Shown piece by piece: positions 6,827 through 15,199 of a DNA stretch of 64,000 bases. The notes beneath the pieces are model-generated. The model was not told the DNA's origin. It ran no database searches and was given only the letters and a program-made list of their open reading frames with translations. Each line of letters opens with the position of its first letter. Position 1 is the stretch's first letter. This DNA is from Hyphomicrobium sp. (GTDB lineage Bacteria; Pseudomonadota; Alphaproteobacteria; Rhizobiales; Hyphomicrobiaceae). Location: contig JAFWGI010000003.1 in assembly GCA_017512425.1 (NCBI GenBank), forward strand, positions 1 to 64,000. The letters are read 5' to 3'. The translations under genes and the position numbers were made by a program.

Positions 6827-7897
6827 CTAGCCCAGCGCCGCCCGACGATACTTCGAGGCAGTCGCCGCAGGCAGATTTAAACCGTCGCGAACCTCCGAAA
6901 ACGTCGGCTCACGTCCCGACTGCTCTCGAAACAACGTGCAGAACGTTTTGACCTGCTCCGCTCGACTGGTGCGCACGACTACCTCGCCGGTCGCAACAGC
7001 GTCATTGGGCTGTTGCGCATCTGTGTTGCGCTCCGGCGTTGCGCTTGGTGCTGGCATGGTGTTGGCCTGGTGCTGAGCGTCGCCAACGTCCTGATCGGAT
7101 GCGAAGAACGTGCGGCGCACCTCTGCCAATTCAGCCTCGCTCAGATCAGCATCCTTTCGGCCGGCGGGAGCGACATGGCCGAGCCCGATAGCTAGAAAGA
7201 CAAGCGTGCTAGCTTCAGAGATCAGCACGAGGGCAAACGGCAGCCAAAGGACCAAACGTGCCTCGATCGCCTCTCCCTTTGAAGTGACGTAGGGCAACGA
7301 CGCGAATACCGCGGCCGCCTTTTTGTACCCTGCATATGGCAGCTCTTCTGGCCCGAGAGCCACAAGATCGGATCGCAAAGCATCGGCGTGGGCGCTCGCG
7401 CGCTGCAAGTCGTTTGCGGCGTTATCGCGAGTTACAACCCGGCCGTCGCACTTCTGCCCCTTGCCAGAGCCGCACTCTTTTGCAGCCGCGGCCTTCGCTT
7501 GGTCATAGTCGCCCTGCGCAGTCTGAACAGCCGCATCAGCCTTGTCGATCTGCGTCCGCAACGACGCACGCTCGCCGTTGACGTGTTCGATCGCAGCCGC
7601 CTTGTGCCCGGACAGCTCAGCGTTACGCGCGCCGGCGCTGGTGATGATGTAGAACGTCGAGGCCGCAAAGATCACGAGCAGCACGAACGCCGAGACGAGC
7701 TTGCCCGATTTCAGCTGCGGCCAAGCCATGTGACCAGAAGCAATGGCCGAAACCAATGCTGCCGCAGAGTTGAGATGCGCGACCGTGACCGGAGCGCCAA
7801 TCCACACGTCGTCAAAGATAGTCCGCGCGGTGACAGCCGCGAAAAAGGCCCCGAGCGCTAGTGCACCTGGGCTTCGAATTGTGGTAGAGAGTTGCAT
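6827..7897 (-). CDS. membrane coiled-coil protein with C-terminal HTH-like region
   Basis: 356 residues. Hydrophobic segments lie at about 10-28, 36-56, 67-88 and 214-240. Between the third and fourth is an Ala/Asp/Gln-rich helical region (about 95-185) that reads as a coiled coil and includes C142 and C150. The C-terminal 45 residues (SRAEQVKTFCTLFREQSGRE and then ATASKYRRAALG) look like a helix-turn-helix facing the cytoplasm. The start is ATG 7897 with AAGGAAAGG just upstream; a GTG far upstream (8029) is open but has no site. A membrane-anchored DNA-binding or sensing role is plausible. I do not recognise a named family. Confidence 0.6.
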   Translation of the reverse strand: MQLSTTIRSPGALALGAFFAAVTARTIFDDVWIGAPVTVAHLNSAAALVSAIASGHMAWPQLKSGKLVSAFVLLVIFAASTFYIITSAGARNAELSGHKAAAIEHVNGERASLRTQIDKADAAVQTAQGDYDQAKAAAAKECGSGKGQKCDGRVVTRDNAANDLQRASAHADALRSDLVALGPEELPYAGYKKAAAVFASLPYVTSKGEAIEARLVLWLPFALVLISEASTLVFLAIGLGHVAPAGRKDADLSEAELAEVRRTFFASDQDVGDAQHQANTMPAPSATPERNTDAQQPNDAVATGEVVVRTSRAEQVKTFCTLFREQSGREPTFSEVRDGLNLPAATASKYRRAALG

Positions 7898-7929
7898 GGT
7901 CTGACCTTTCCTTAGAAGGTTGTGACTGG

Positions 7930-7964
7930 AAGGCCCGGACGGTGTTCGTAGCACCGCCGGGCCT
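7930..7964. terminator. strong hairpin in the leader of the 7897 gene
   Basis: AGGCCCGG (7930-7937), then CGGTG...CACCG, then CCGGGCCT (about 7957-7964), followed on the plus strand by GTTTGTTTT. In that direction it has the form of an intrinsic terminator, yet no plus-strand gene ends just before it. In the minus direction it lies in the 5' leader about 35 nt before the start at 7897 and could act as an attenuator or block read-through in the opposite sense. Confidence 0.5.
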
Positions 7965-8014
7965 GTTTGTTTTCGGAGGCTCTTTGGGAGAATTGAAAAG
8001 CCGATCCGATACGC

Positions 8015-8045
8015 TTGACATGGTATCATGCTATCATGTACGGAT
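8015..8045 (+). promoter_or_regulatory. TTGACA with 8-bp direct repeats
   Basis: TTGACA at 8015-8020 is followed by direct repeats GGTATCAT, GCTATCAT and a weaker GTACGGAT (8022-8045). Tandem 8-bp operators are typical for ribbon-helix-helix repressors, and the next plus-strand gene (8110) looks like such a protein, so self-regulation is likely. No good -10 box is seen at the right distance. The site also lies in the divergent space before the 7897 gene. Confidence 0.45.
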
Positions 8046-8109
8046 GGTTAGTCAAGATGGGCTTGTATTGAGACGCCATCGCAAGCCGTGATAGGAGGGC
8101 TGAACAGCA

Positions 8110-8325
8110 ATGCTTTGTGGAAATAGCGAAATGGCCAAAGACCTCCCGCCTTCACGGCAAGACAAGGTGCAACTGACGGTATGGGTTAGCGAGGAACTTC
8201 GCGCCGCGATGAAGGTCGCCGCTGCTGAGAAGCAGGAGAGCCTTCAAGACGCTATCGAGGGGTTCTGTAACGACTACGCCGCCGCGCCATTGAAGCGTAT
8301 GAAGCGCAAAGCGTCGAGCGATTGA
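8110..8325 (+). CDS. small ribbon-helix-helix-like protein
   Basis: 71 residues. The core (KVQLTVWVSEELRAAMKVAA, then helical to FCNDY) has the beta strand followed by two helices of ribbon-helix-helix DNA-binding proteins, with alternating residues V-L-V-V that would contact the groove. GGAGGG at 8094-8099 precedes the ATG at 8110; an internal ATG at 8131 would also keep the domain. Members act as antitoxins, partition proteins or transfer regulators. No partner toxin is evident in the next gene, so a regulator acting on the 8-bp repeats upstream is favoured. Confidence 0.6.
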   Translation: MLCGNSEMAKDLPPSRQDKVQLTVWVSEELRAAMKVAAAEKQESLQDAIEGFCNDYAAAPLKRMKRKASSD

Positions 8326-8347
8326 TAGCAACCAAGGCAGGTGACCC

Positions 8348-8614
8348 ATGAAGACAAAAAACCAGAACTTCCCGAAATTCGAGAACGCATTTGCTGAGTG
8401 CGAAGTCACCGATTGGTGGGGTGATTTCACCGGCATTGTGGCGCGGCTGGTAGCTCGTCAATCGCTTAACGGTGGGTTGTGCTTTGAGTGGATCTCTTCG
8501 GCGCACGGCGCTCGAAAAATGCGTTGTAGCTTTGACAGCGCTGCTGAGGCTGTAGGTCACGCCAAAAGCATCGCGCATTTCCGTCACGTCCGCGAACTTG
8601 GAAGCAGGCAATAG
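8348..8614 (+). CDS. hypothetical protein
   Basis: 88-residue soluble protein of the mobile region, following the ribbon-helix-helix-like gene by 22 bp with AGGCAGGTGA before its ATG. It is rich in Trp and aromatic residues in its first half (VTDWWGDFTG, FEWISS) and ends basic. No domain recognised. Same-strand neighbours at 8676 and 9020 have similar size and spacing, so these three may form a loose operon of element cargo genes. Confidence 0.5.
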   Translation: MKTKNQNFPKFENAFAECEVTDWWGDFTGIVARLVARQSLNGGLCFEWISSAHGARKMRCSFDSAAEAVGHAKSIAHFRHVRELGSRQ

Positions 8615-8675
8615 TCGGAATCAATAAACCCGCACGACTTTCCAAATGTTGCGCGTCAACCCGGAGCGATAAAAA

Positions 8676-8984
8676 ATGGACCGCCCAACGATACCGTGCC
8701 ACTCGGACGATTCACTACCGTCATACCACAGCGGCGCATCAACGTTCGCCGTGCAGATTGAAGGCCCGACGAAGACCTATGTACATTGCGACCTCGGAAT
8801 GCCTGTTGAGGCACCTGCGATGGTGGTTTCGTTAGTCGAAGGCCTCAATGTTCGGGCTTTCGGTCGCGCTCAACCCGCTAAGGCTGATTCCAAGATGGTC
8901 AGCATCTTGATCGAAGGCGGAAAGGTTGTTTCAGCCCCGCGGAGCACGCTGGTGCGCGCGATCGGCATATCCAGAGACATTTAA
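8676..8984 (+). CDS. hypothetical protein
   Basis: 102-residue soluble protein. GGAG stands 9 nt before the ATG at 8676. The sequence alternates hydrophobic and polar residues (TFAVQIEGPTKTYVHCDLG, KMVSILIEGGKVV), suggesting a small all-beta fold. No family recognised; no membrane segment or signal peptide. Confidence 0.5.
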   Translation: MDRPTIPCHSDDSLPSYHSGASTFAVQIEGPTKTYVHCDLGMPVEAPAMVVSLVEGLNVRAFGRAQPAKADSKMVSILIEGGKVVSAPRSTLVRAIGISRDI

Positions 8985-9019
8985 CACCCGCTGTAAGCCA
9001 GCAAACGGAGCTTTGTGAC

Positions 9020-9475
9020 ATGACTGATACACTTGGTCTTGAGACCGCCAACTCGCGTGTCATCACCAATTCTATCGATGCGGAGTGGCCAGAGTTTCGG
9101 GAATGGTATGCACTGACGATGGAAGAGGAAAGCCTTTATAATGTTGAGCCGACACCGGCGAACTTCGACGAGCAACTGAATCAGATTGATGCCGTGCGCA
9201 TACCGCTCGAAACGGCGATGGTTGCAAGGCAACCGCAAGGCATCGTTCAGACCGCAATTCTTGGCGTGATAGCGCTGCGATGGGCGGAGCGCTTCAAAGC
9301 CGAGCACGGCGTCTATCGCTCGTTAGAGCTTGGGTATCAGACAGCATTCAGCAGCGGTCACGCCTCAGAGTTTGCACTGACTGAAGGGGTTGTACGCCTA
9401 GCGCTTCAACACGATTTGCTGCCGGGAATAGTGGTCTATGACAAGACTGGCACTCCGATCCAGTCGGCATGCTGA
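9020..9475 (+). CDS. hypothetical protein
   Basis: 151-residue, mostly helical, acidic soluble protein, the last recognisable gene of the mobile region before the chromosomal genes begin at 9776. Helical segments are visible at about 18-40, 60-95 and 100-130. No known motif. The ATG at 9020 is chosen; only a weak site (GGAGCTTTG) lies upstream. Confidence 0.5.
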   Translation: MTDTLGLETANSRVITNSIDAEWPEFREWYALTMEEESLYNVEPTPANFDEQLNQIDAVRIPLETAMVARQPQGIVQTAILGVIALRWAERFKAEHGVYRSLELGYQTAFSSGHASEFALTEGVVRLALQHDLLPGIVVYDKTGTPIQSAC

Positions 9476-9775
9476 ACGGTTATGTTCTGGTAACGTCCAG
9501 GCGGCTCGGATCGCCTGGACACGAAGATATCACTAAGGGCCAGCGGCACACCCAGCGCTAATCGTGTGTGGTACAAAGTGTGGGACGGCCGTGAGGAGTG
9601 GCCAGAAATTTCAGTAAAGACAGATCGCTGCGCAGCTAGTCGGCAGCCTCTCCCTCCGCCACTGCACAAATACAAACCGCACACGTCCAGCGCACATTAA
9701 TGTGCGTCTGACGCCCTAGCCCCATCAATCGACTGTGGCACTGAGGCCTGTGAGCGCCAAGTCACAGCGCTTGGC
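9476..9775. other. boundary region with a perfect inverted repeat
   Basis: 300 bp without a credible gene, between the last unknown element gene and the first secreted-protein gene. It contains a perfect inverted repeat, GTCCAGGCG (9495-9503) and CGCCTGGAC (9512-9520), separated by 8 nt and not followed by a T tract. A second small palindromic word ACATTAATGT lies near 9694-9703. The rest shows nothing I can name. Confidence 0.4.
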
Positions 9776-10099
9776 TTACTCAAATCCTGAAAAGATCTTG
9801 TTCTTCACGCAGTGGTCGTGGTGGCGGACGTAGTAGCAGCGGTCGCCATCATAGTAGTCATCGCTACCGAAGGGATCGCCCTTGTAGCTCCAGAAACCAA
9901 AGCCGTACCCCTTGGCCGGGCCCTTGCGCCAATACCCCAACCCTGGCTGGCCGCCGTAGTGCACCGCGCCGGCTCGCTGTTGGGCGTGGTGCTTGTGGTG
10001 ATCGTGGTGCTTGTGCCGGTGGTGGCGCCCGTGCGCCTCTGCGGCGGGGGCAACCGCTAGCGCGATGCCAACAACGGCCAGGAGAACGACTTTCGACAT
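9776..10099 (-). CDS. secreted His-rich protein
   Basis: 107 residues. A clear signal peptide (MSKVVLLAVVGIALAVAPAA, cleavage near AEA-H) is followed by a dense His/Lys/Arg block (about 23-40, HGRHHRHKHHDHHKHH) and then an aromatic Gly/Tyr-rich tail with two Cys. Such His blocks often bind Ni, Zn or Cu in the periplasm, but no partner gene is nearby and the function is not known. The ATG at 10099 has GAGAGG upstream and begins the signal peptide; a TTG 30 codons earlier is open but not credible. Confidence 0.65.
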   Translation of the reverse strand: MSKVVLLAVVGIALAVAPAAEAHGRHHRHKHHDHHKHHAQQRAGAVHYGGQPGLGYWRKGPAKGYGFGFWSYKGDPFGSDDYYDGDRCYYVRHHDHCVKNKIFSGFE

Positions 10100-10300
10100 G
10101 CGACGGCCTCTCACAGTAACGACTTGTGCGCCCACACGTTGAGCAACAGACCAGATCGGTCCCGGCGCTTTCGGGCACCCTAGCGACAAAAGCGCAGTGA
10201 CGGGAATCCGTTTCCCCGCATCGTAAATCCGAGACCGGCGTGACCAATTTCGCTCTTGCAGGAGAGTTCCTGGGTGCAGGCGGGTGGCCCGGCGTTGCGG

Positions 10301-10801
10301 TTACCCTGCCTGATTGAGACCGAATGCCGGATGATGGATCAGCTCGCCGCGCGGCTCGGTGCCATCGAACGGAAGCGCCTGAACGAACTGCGGTGGCACG
10401 CCCGCAAGCCGCAGGCTCGGGAACGTCCTAAATTTAAACCGGCTATAGTATCCGGGGTCGCCGACAAGAACCGCGCCGCGGCTGTTCGCCCGCAATCGGC
10501 CGATGGCTTCCGCCATCAGAGCCGTGCCGATCCGCTGACGATGCCGCGACGGCAAAACAGCCAGCGGGCCAATCAGTCCCCAGCCATCCTCGGTCCCGAT
10601 CGTTGCCGCTGACGCAGCCAGATAGCCAACGATCACGCCGTCATCTTCGGCGACAAGCGAAAGCGCGAGTGCGTCGTCTGCGCGAAGCTTCTCAACGATG
10701 CCTGCTTCGGTCCCGGTGGACTGCGCAAGCATCAGCATCGCTTCAGTAACAAGCTGACTGATTGCCGGACCGTCGCCGGCAAGTTCATCGCGGATCAGCA
10801 C
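10301..10801 (-). CDS. GNAT family N-acetyltransferase
   Basis: 166 residues, typical GNAT length; would transfer an acetyl group from acetyl-CoA to an unknown amine. The order of elements fits: beta strands to DDGVIVGYLAAS, then the acetyl-CoA loop GPLAVLPSRHRQRIGTALM (R/Q-x-x-G-x-G/A variant), then VLVGDPGYYSRFKF, the YhbS-like signature. The start is a GTG at 10801 with AAGGGG and GGAG upstream. It lies just downstream of the eptA-like gene on the same strand (54 bp gap). Confidence 0.8.
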   Translation of the reverse strand: MLIRDELAGDGPAISQLVTEAMLMLAQSTGTEAGIVEKLRADDALALSLVAEDDGVIVGYLAASAATIGTEDGWGLIGPLAVLPSRHRQRIGTALMAEAIGRLRANSRGAVLVGDPGYYSRFKFRTFPSLRLAGVPPQFVQALPFDGTEPRGELIHHPAFGLNQAG

Positions 10802-10855
10802 TCCATACCCCTTGATTGTCGTATTGCGCTCGAGCGGCGGCGCGACCCGGCGCCC

Positions 10856-12484
10856 CTACTTCACCGACGCCGCTTCGTCGTCGTTATGCACAAGCAGATC
10901 CTTCGTTGGATCGTAGGCGTTCGAGCGAATTTCGAACAACCCGAGCAGCGTGTGAAAGACGCTATCATGCGTCCAGCGCCGCTTGCTGCGTGCAGCCAAA
11001 TCATCGACGCGAAGGTCATGCGCCAGCGCATTGCTATACCAGACTACCGCCGGCACATGTTTTTGCGTGTCCGGCGCGAGCATGTAGGGCGTCCCATGAA
11101 GATACATGCCGTATTCGCCGAGCGACTCGCCGTGATCGCTGACGTAAAGCATGGCCGTTTCGAAATGCTCTGTATTCGCTTTCAACAATGCGATCACGCG
11201 CCCGAGAAAATGATCCGTATAAAGGATCGCGTTGTCGTAAGCGTTGGTGATCTCTTCTGCCGTGCACGAGCCGAGATCGTTGGTTTTGCAAACCGGCGTG
11301 AAGCGCTCGAATGACTTTGGATAGCGCTTGTAATACGCCGGACCGTGGTTGCCCATCTGGTGCAATACGATCAGCACGTCACCGCTTTGCGCATTGATGT
11401 GCTCCTGTAATCCCGACAGCATGCCTTCGTCCCGGCATTCGCCGTCTTCGCACATCGGATTCAACGCCGGCGACTTGAAATCTTGATACAACACGCGATC
11501 GGCAACGCCCTTGGAACTCGAATTGTTGTCGCGCCAAAGGACGCTAACGCCGGCGCGCTTCAGAATATCGAGTGCGTTATCGGTCGTCTGAGCATCGCGC
11601 ACATCGAATTTCGCGCGGCCAAGATTTGAAAACATGCACGGTACCGACCGGGCCGTCGACGTATCGCAGGACCAGAAATCCGGATAGTTGATGACGTTTT
11701 CGCCTTTCAGCAGTGGCGTCGTTTGCCGGCTGTACCCATTCAAACCCCAATGATCGGCGCGCGCCGTTTCCCCGACCACCATGATAATCAGCTCGCGGTG
11801 AGTATCCTCGGGGGAAATGCGCGCATCTGCGCCGACGATCGTGTGCTCGTCGGGTGCCGGTGCGATGCCTTTCGAAACCAGCTTAATGGCCGAAACGACG
11901 CCGGCGAGCGGTGCGATCTTGCCGGTGAGTTCACGGTGCTCGCGCACGAGCGACACGTAGTGTGCGCCGAACAATAGAAACAAAACGGCAAGTGTTGCGC
12001 CGGCCGCGCCGACGAGCCTCAGGCGGGCAATCGTTTCGGATTTCCAGCCCGGATACGCGAGGTTGGCAAAGGCAACCATTATCGACGGCAGGACGCCGAG
12101 GAGACCGATGTAGAGCACAAGTTTTAGATTGATGAGATCGCCGGCTTCGGCGCTATCGGTTTGCAGGGCATTCGCGATCATCTGCGGATCAAAGATGGTA
12201 CCGTAGGCGAAAGCGAAGTAGCCGAACACAGCGCTCAGCAAAAGGAAGACGATGAGGACCGGCTTGACGAGCCAACGGTGGCAGAGCGCTGACAGCAACA
12301 ACACAAAGATGCAGCTCAGTACGAGCGGCAACGACGCCAAAAGCGGCAGCCGGCCCAGCGCGCCGCCGTACATGGAGATAGCCGCCGAATAAAATCCGCC
12401 GTTTGTGGCAAGAGCGGCAAAGACCGCAACAGCAACGATCAGCGCAACACTTGAAAAGGTTTTGGTGCGCAATGCCTGCAGCAT
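10856..12484 (-). CDS. eptA: lipid A phosphoethanolamine transferase (EptA family)
   Basis: 542 residues, the normal size. Five hydrophobic segments fill the first 180 residues (about 12-35, 48-68, 72-93, 121-141, 155-175); the periplasmic catalytic domain follows. Metal ligand E239 (VVGETARADHWG), nucleophile T277 (DTSTARSVPCMFS), HQMGNHGPAY and SDHGESLGE are all present, so it should be active. The enzyme moves phosphoethanolamine from phosphatidylethanolamine to lipid A, lowering negative charge and affinity for cationic peptides. ATG 12484 has AGGA upstream and begins just before the first membrane segment; the longer open frame to 12676 is not credible. Confidence 0.92.
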   Translation of the reverse strand: MLQALRTKTFSSVALIVAVAVFAALATNGGFYSAAISMYGGALGRLPLLASLPLVLSCIFVLLLSALCHRWLVKPVLIVFLLLSAVFGYFAFAYGTIFDPQMIANALQTDSAEAGDLINLKLVLYIGLLGVLPSIMVAFANLAYPGWKSETIARLRLVGAAGATLAVLFLLFGAHYVSLVREHRELTGKIAPLAGVVSAIKLVSKGIAPAPDEHTIVGADARISPEDTHRELIIMVVGETARADHWGLNGYSRQTTPLLKGENVINYPDFWSCDTSTARSVPCMFSNLGRAKFDVRDAQTTDNALDILKRAGVSVLWRDNNSSSKGVADRVLYQDFKSPALNPMCEDGECRDEGMLSGLQEHINAQSGDVLIVLHQMGNHGPAYYKRYPKSFERFTPVCKTNDLGSCTAEEITNAYDNAILYTDHFLGRVIALLKANTEHFETAMLYVSDHGESLGEYGMYLHGTPYMLAPDTQKHVPAVVWYSNALAHDLRVDDLAARSKRRWTHDSVFHTLLGLFEIRSNAYDPTKDLLVHNDDEAASVK

Positions 12485-12801
12485 ATTCGTATCCTGTCGC
12501 GTCCCCCGACGCGCGTGCTCGGCGCCCTTCGGGCCGATCCACAACGTCACTCCAATCCATCGCATTTTCGCGGACGTATAGCGACTGGCCGGAAACGCGG
12601 GAGGTGACCCAACAAAGCGTCGACAGTGCGGCGCCCGCCGCCGCCATCCCCCTTCCCGCACTGCGGCATCCGGCAATCGATGCTAGGTTAAATGGCCAAA
12701 TGCCCGCGTTTGCGGGCTTATTGCCAAAGAGGATTGCGCGAACCCGGCCAGCAGCGGAATATGAACGAACCGGGTGCGCGTTTCAGCACGAGGGCATCGC
12801 G

Positions 12802-12993
12802 ATGAAATGGATGCTTATTGAGCGTAAGCCGGGCGTGGTGATGGCCGGCAATCAGGAAAACTATCTGGGCGTAAACGATGAAGCTGTGCCGACGACGGCG
12901 CAGGCGGCTCGGTTCGAATCGCGCGAAGCCGCCGAGGCCCATCGGCGCAAACTCAAAAACCCCTATAACTGGGTCACAATCGGGGCCGACTAG
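12802..12993 (+). CDS. small conserved-looking hypothetical protein
   Basis: 63 residues, ATG 12802 with GAGGG at 12790-12794. Short, soluble, ending NPYNWVTIGAD. The frame is open far upstream over the divergent eptA leader, but the good ribosome site and compact length support this start. No family recognised. Confidence 0.5.
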   Translation: MKWMLIERKPGVVMAGNQENYLGVNDEAVPTTAQAARFESREAAEAHRRKLKNPYNWVTIGAD

Positions 12994-13178
12994 GTGCCCG
13001 CCGAGAGTGTGGGATTTTTTCCCGAACAAGCGATCACAAACCGTTGTTCGGATGGCATTTTGACCCGGCAGCCCTTGTCCTGACGTTGAAGTCATGTCAC
13101 CTGCGCTAAACGGCTTTCATCACCGGTGATCGTCACAGGTGCTGCGCAAAAACGAAAAACGCAAAAGGGAGAATACGG

Positions 13179-13712
13179 ATGACATCACGCCTTGCGGTCG
13201 CCACGCTGCTTGCTCTGAGTTTCGCGGCCGTGCCCGCCGTTCACGCGGCAAGCCTCGCTGTCGGCAAGAAGGTCGAGATCAACGTCGATGCAAAGAAGAT
13301 GACCGAAGAGCGCGCGGATCTCTGGAAGCGATTTGGCGGCTGGTGCTCGATCGCGGATTGGCATCCGGCTGTCGCGAAATGCGAAGAGTCGAAGGACGGC
13401 GATACGGAATTCCGCACTCTGACACTGAAGGATGGCGGTGTCGTCAAGGAGAAGCTCACCGACCGCAAAGACTTCCTCTATAAATACGAGATCCTGGAAA
13501 GCCCGTTCCCGGTCAAGAACTACGAAGCGCAGTTCGCGTTGACACCGGATGACGACGACGAAGACGAAATCAACTTCGCCTGGTCGGCCGTGTTCGATGC
13601 TGAAGGCAAGCCGGACAAGGAAGCGCGTGGCGTGATCGATGGCGTCTTCAAGGCAGGCCTCGATAACATCCGCACGCTGACCGGTGGCGACAAGAAGAAA
13701 GACAAAGACTAA
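13179..13712 (+). CDS. secreted SRPBCC-fold protein
   Basis: 177 residues. A signal peptide (first 23, ending VHAA) precedes a START/Bet v1-type SRPBCC domain: DLWKRFGGWCSIADWHPAVA is the classic first helix and WHP motif of this group, followed by strands and a C-terminal helix (DGVFKAGLDNIRTLTGG). These proteins hold a hydrophobic ligand; periplasmic members such as MxaD are linked to methanol oxidation in some bacteria, but nothing here proves that. The mature domain is unusually acidic near 125-130 (DDDDED). AAGGGAGAA precedes the ATG. An intrinsic terminator follows. Confidence 0.8.
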   Translation: MTSRLAVATLLALSFAAVPAVHAASLAVGKKVEINVDAKKMTEERADLWKRFGGWCSIADWHPAVAKCEESKDGDTEFRTLTLKDGGVVKEKLTDRKDFLYKYEILESPFPVKNYEAQFALTPDDDDEDEINFAWSAVFDAEGKPDKEARGVIDGVFKAGLDNIRTLTGGDKKKDKD

Positions 13713-13731
13713 GCTCGGCAGTCTGATTCGG

Positions 13732-13769
13732 AAGCGCGCGCCGCTATAACGTGGCGCGCGCTTTTTTTG
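13732..13769 (+). terminator. rho-independent terminator
   Basis: AAGCGCGCGCC (13732-13742) pairs perfectly with GGCGCGCGCTT (13753-13763), loop of 10 nt, then a T tract to 13769. It ends the SRPBCC gene and may also serve the convergent pcs gene. Confidence 0.85.
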
Positions 13770-13788
13770 TTTCCAGCAAGCCGTGCTT

Positions 13789-14529
13789 TCAGGCGCTCGG
13801 GTCCGGTTCCGATTTCCGCCACCAGACGATTGCCAGAGCGACATAGTAGAGCGCCACGGCGACTAGTACGCATTGCCAGAATAAGGATGCCGGAAACCCG
13901 CTTCTAAGCACGGCAATTGCAGCGACCGTTGCCGCCGCAGTCACGGCGAGGGTCACAGGCCGAAGTGCTACGACGCGCAACGGATGCACCCACGGCATCG
14001 GCACGAATGTCGCGACAATCAGGCCTGCGATGACCGGCAGCGTCAGCCACTGCGGCGGATCGAGCGCAAATACAAAGAACGCGACAATGTTCCAGATCGC
14101 AGGAAAGCCGACGAAACAATTGTCCTTCGTCTTGCTGTCTTCGTCAGAAAAGTGAAAGAGCGACGACAGGAGAATTCCGCCGGCCAGAACACTGCCGACG
14201 AAACCGTCGAGATACTTCCAATGAAGCAGCGCCAGCACCGGCACGAAGACATACGCCACATAGTCAATGACGAGGTCGAGACGCTCTCCTGAGAACCGCG
14301 GCAGCCGCGTTTTGACGTCGACCGCGCGTGCGAACGTGCCGTCAATGCCATCGATAAACAAAGCGATTGCGAGCCAGATGAAAAGCCGTTGCGCATCATT
14401 GGAAAAGATCGCGTCGGTGGCAAAAAGTGCGCAGACGGCTCCTAATGCCGTAAAGACGTGTACGAACGCCGCGAGTACCTGCAAACGCGCCCCCTCTTGA
14501 ACCTGGAGACGGCAGCTTGGCGCACGCAT
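13789..14529 (-). CDS. pcs: phosphatidylcholine synthase
   Basis: 246 residues, membrane enzyme that joins choline to CDP-diacylglycerol. The CDP-alcohol phosphotransferase signature is complete: D63-G64, A67-R68, then G81, D85 and D89 (DGTFAR ... GERLDLVID), with a 12-residue gap rather than the usual 8, as is typical of Pcs. Several membrane segments follow. The ATG at 14529 is chosen by family length; no strong ribosome site is visible and a TTG at 14580 is open. The enzyme is characteristic of alphaproteobacteria that live with eukaryotes or in soil. Confidence 0.9.
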   Translation of the reverse strand: MRAPSCRLQVQEGARLQVLAAFVHVFTALGAVCALFATDAIFSNDAQRLFIWLAIALFIDGIDGTFARAVDVKTRLPRFSGERLDLVIDYVAYVFVPVLALLHWKYLDGFVGSVLAGGILLSSLFHFSDEDSKTKDNCFVGFPAIWNIVAFFVFALDPPQWLTLPVIAGLIVATFVPMPWVHPLRVVALRPVTLAVTAAATVAAIAVLRSGFPASLFWQCVLVAVALYYVALAIVWWRKSEPDPSA

Positions 14530-14590
14530 CGCGGATATGCAAAGGGGCGCCGAAGCGCCCCGCAAAACGCGTCCGATCAACGACGCATCT

Positions 14591-14923
14591 TTAGAATTTG
14601 TGTTTGACCGAACCGCGAATGGTCAGATCAGAATTTTCGTCGATCTCGGGTGCCTGCGGTGCCTTGCCTTCGGCGGCCCCATAGAGCAACTCGAGCCCGA
14701 AATCCATCTTTGGCAACGTCCCGAGCTTTCCGAGGCCCGGAATGCGAATCTCCGTGCCGGTGTCGACCTTGGCCGCAGCCGCAGCATCCTGCACGCCAGC
14801 CGCAGGCGCTTCAGCTGCAGGCGCAGCCGCTGGAAGCTTCTGTTCTTCCAAGGCGGTGGCGTAGTTCGCGGCGCACAGCACCAGCGCCAACGCGGCACAC
14901 GCTCTCAATAACGTCTTCGTCAC
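14591..14923 (-). CDS. small exported Ala/Pro-rich protein
   Basis: 110 residues. A signal peptide (MTKTLLRACAALALVLCAAN, cleavage near ATA-LE) leads to an Ala/Pro-rich stretch (30-52) and a C-terminal part (IPGLGKLGTLPKMDFGLELLYG) ending TIRGSVKHKF, a terminal aromatic residue as in outer-membrane-associated proteins. Not a known family to me. It sits 61 bp upstream of pcs on the same strand. Confidence 0.6.
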   Translation of the reverse strand: MTKTLLRACAALALVLCAANYATALEEQKLPAAAPAAEAPAAGVQDAAAAAKVDTGTEIRIPGLGKLGTLPKMDFGLELLYGAAEGKAPQAPEIDENSDLTIRGSVKHKF

Positions 14924-15144
14924 TTCAACCCCGCAGCGCTAACCAAAGCACGCACATGCCGTTCACCTTGCTGCTTTGGCCCTGAAACTGCAATTGGCAA
15001 ACCGCCAAACGGAGCGCCCGCGCAGCGTTTGCAGGCGACGTGTGCTCCTAAAGCAATAGTTGCGCCGCAGCATCAACCGCTAATCGACTGTTGTATAACC
15101 GAAAATTACCGCGCGTTAATCCGCGGCAGATGTTTGGGCATAGC

Positions 15145-15171
15145 AAAAAGGCCGCCCATCGCTGGGCGGCC
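15145..15171 (-). terminator. rho-independent terminator of the porin gene
   Basis: GGCCGCCCA (15150-15158) and TGGGCGGCC (15163-15171) form a perfect 9-bp stem with a 4-nt loop; on the minus strand TTTTT follows (A run 15145-15149). It lies 28 bp beyond the porin stop codon. Confidence 0.85.
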
Positions 15172-15199
15172 CATTCGCTTATCCGTAGTTGGGAGCGGA

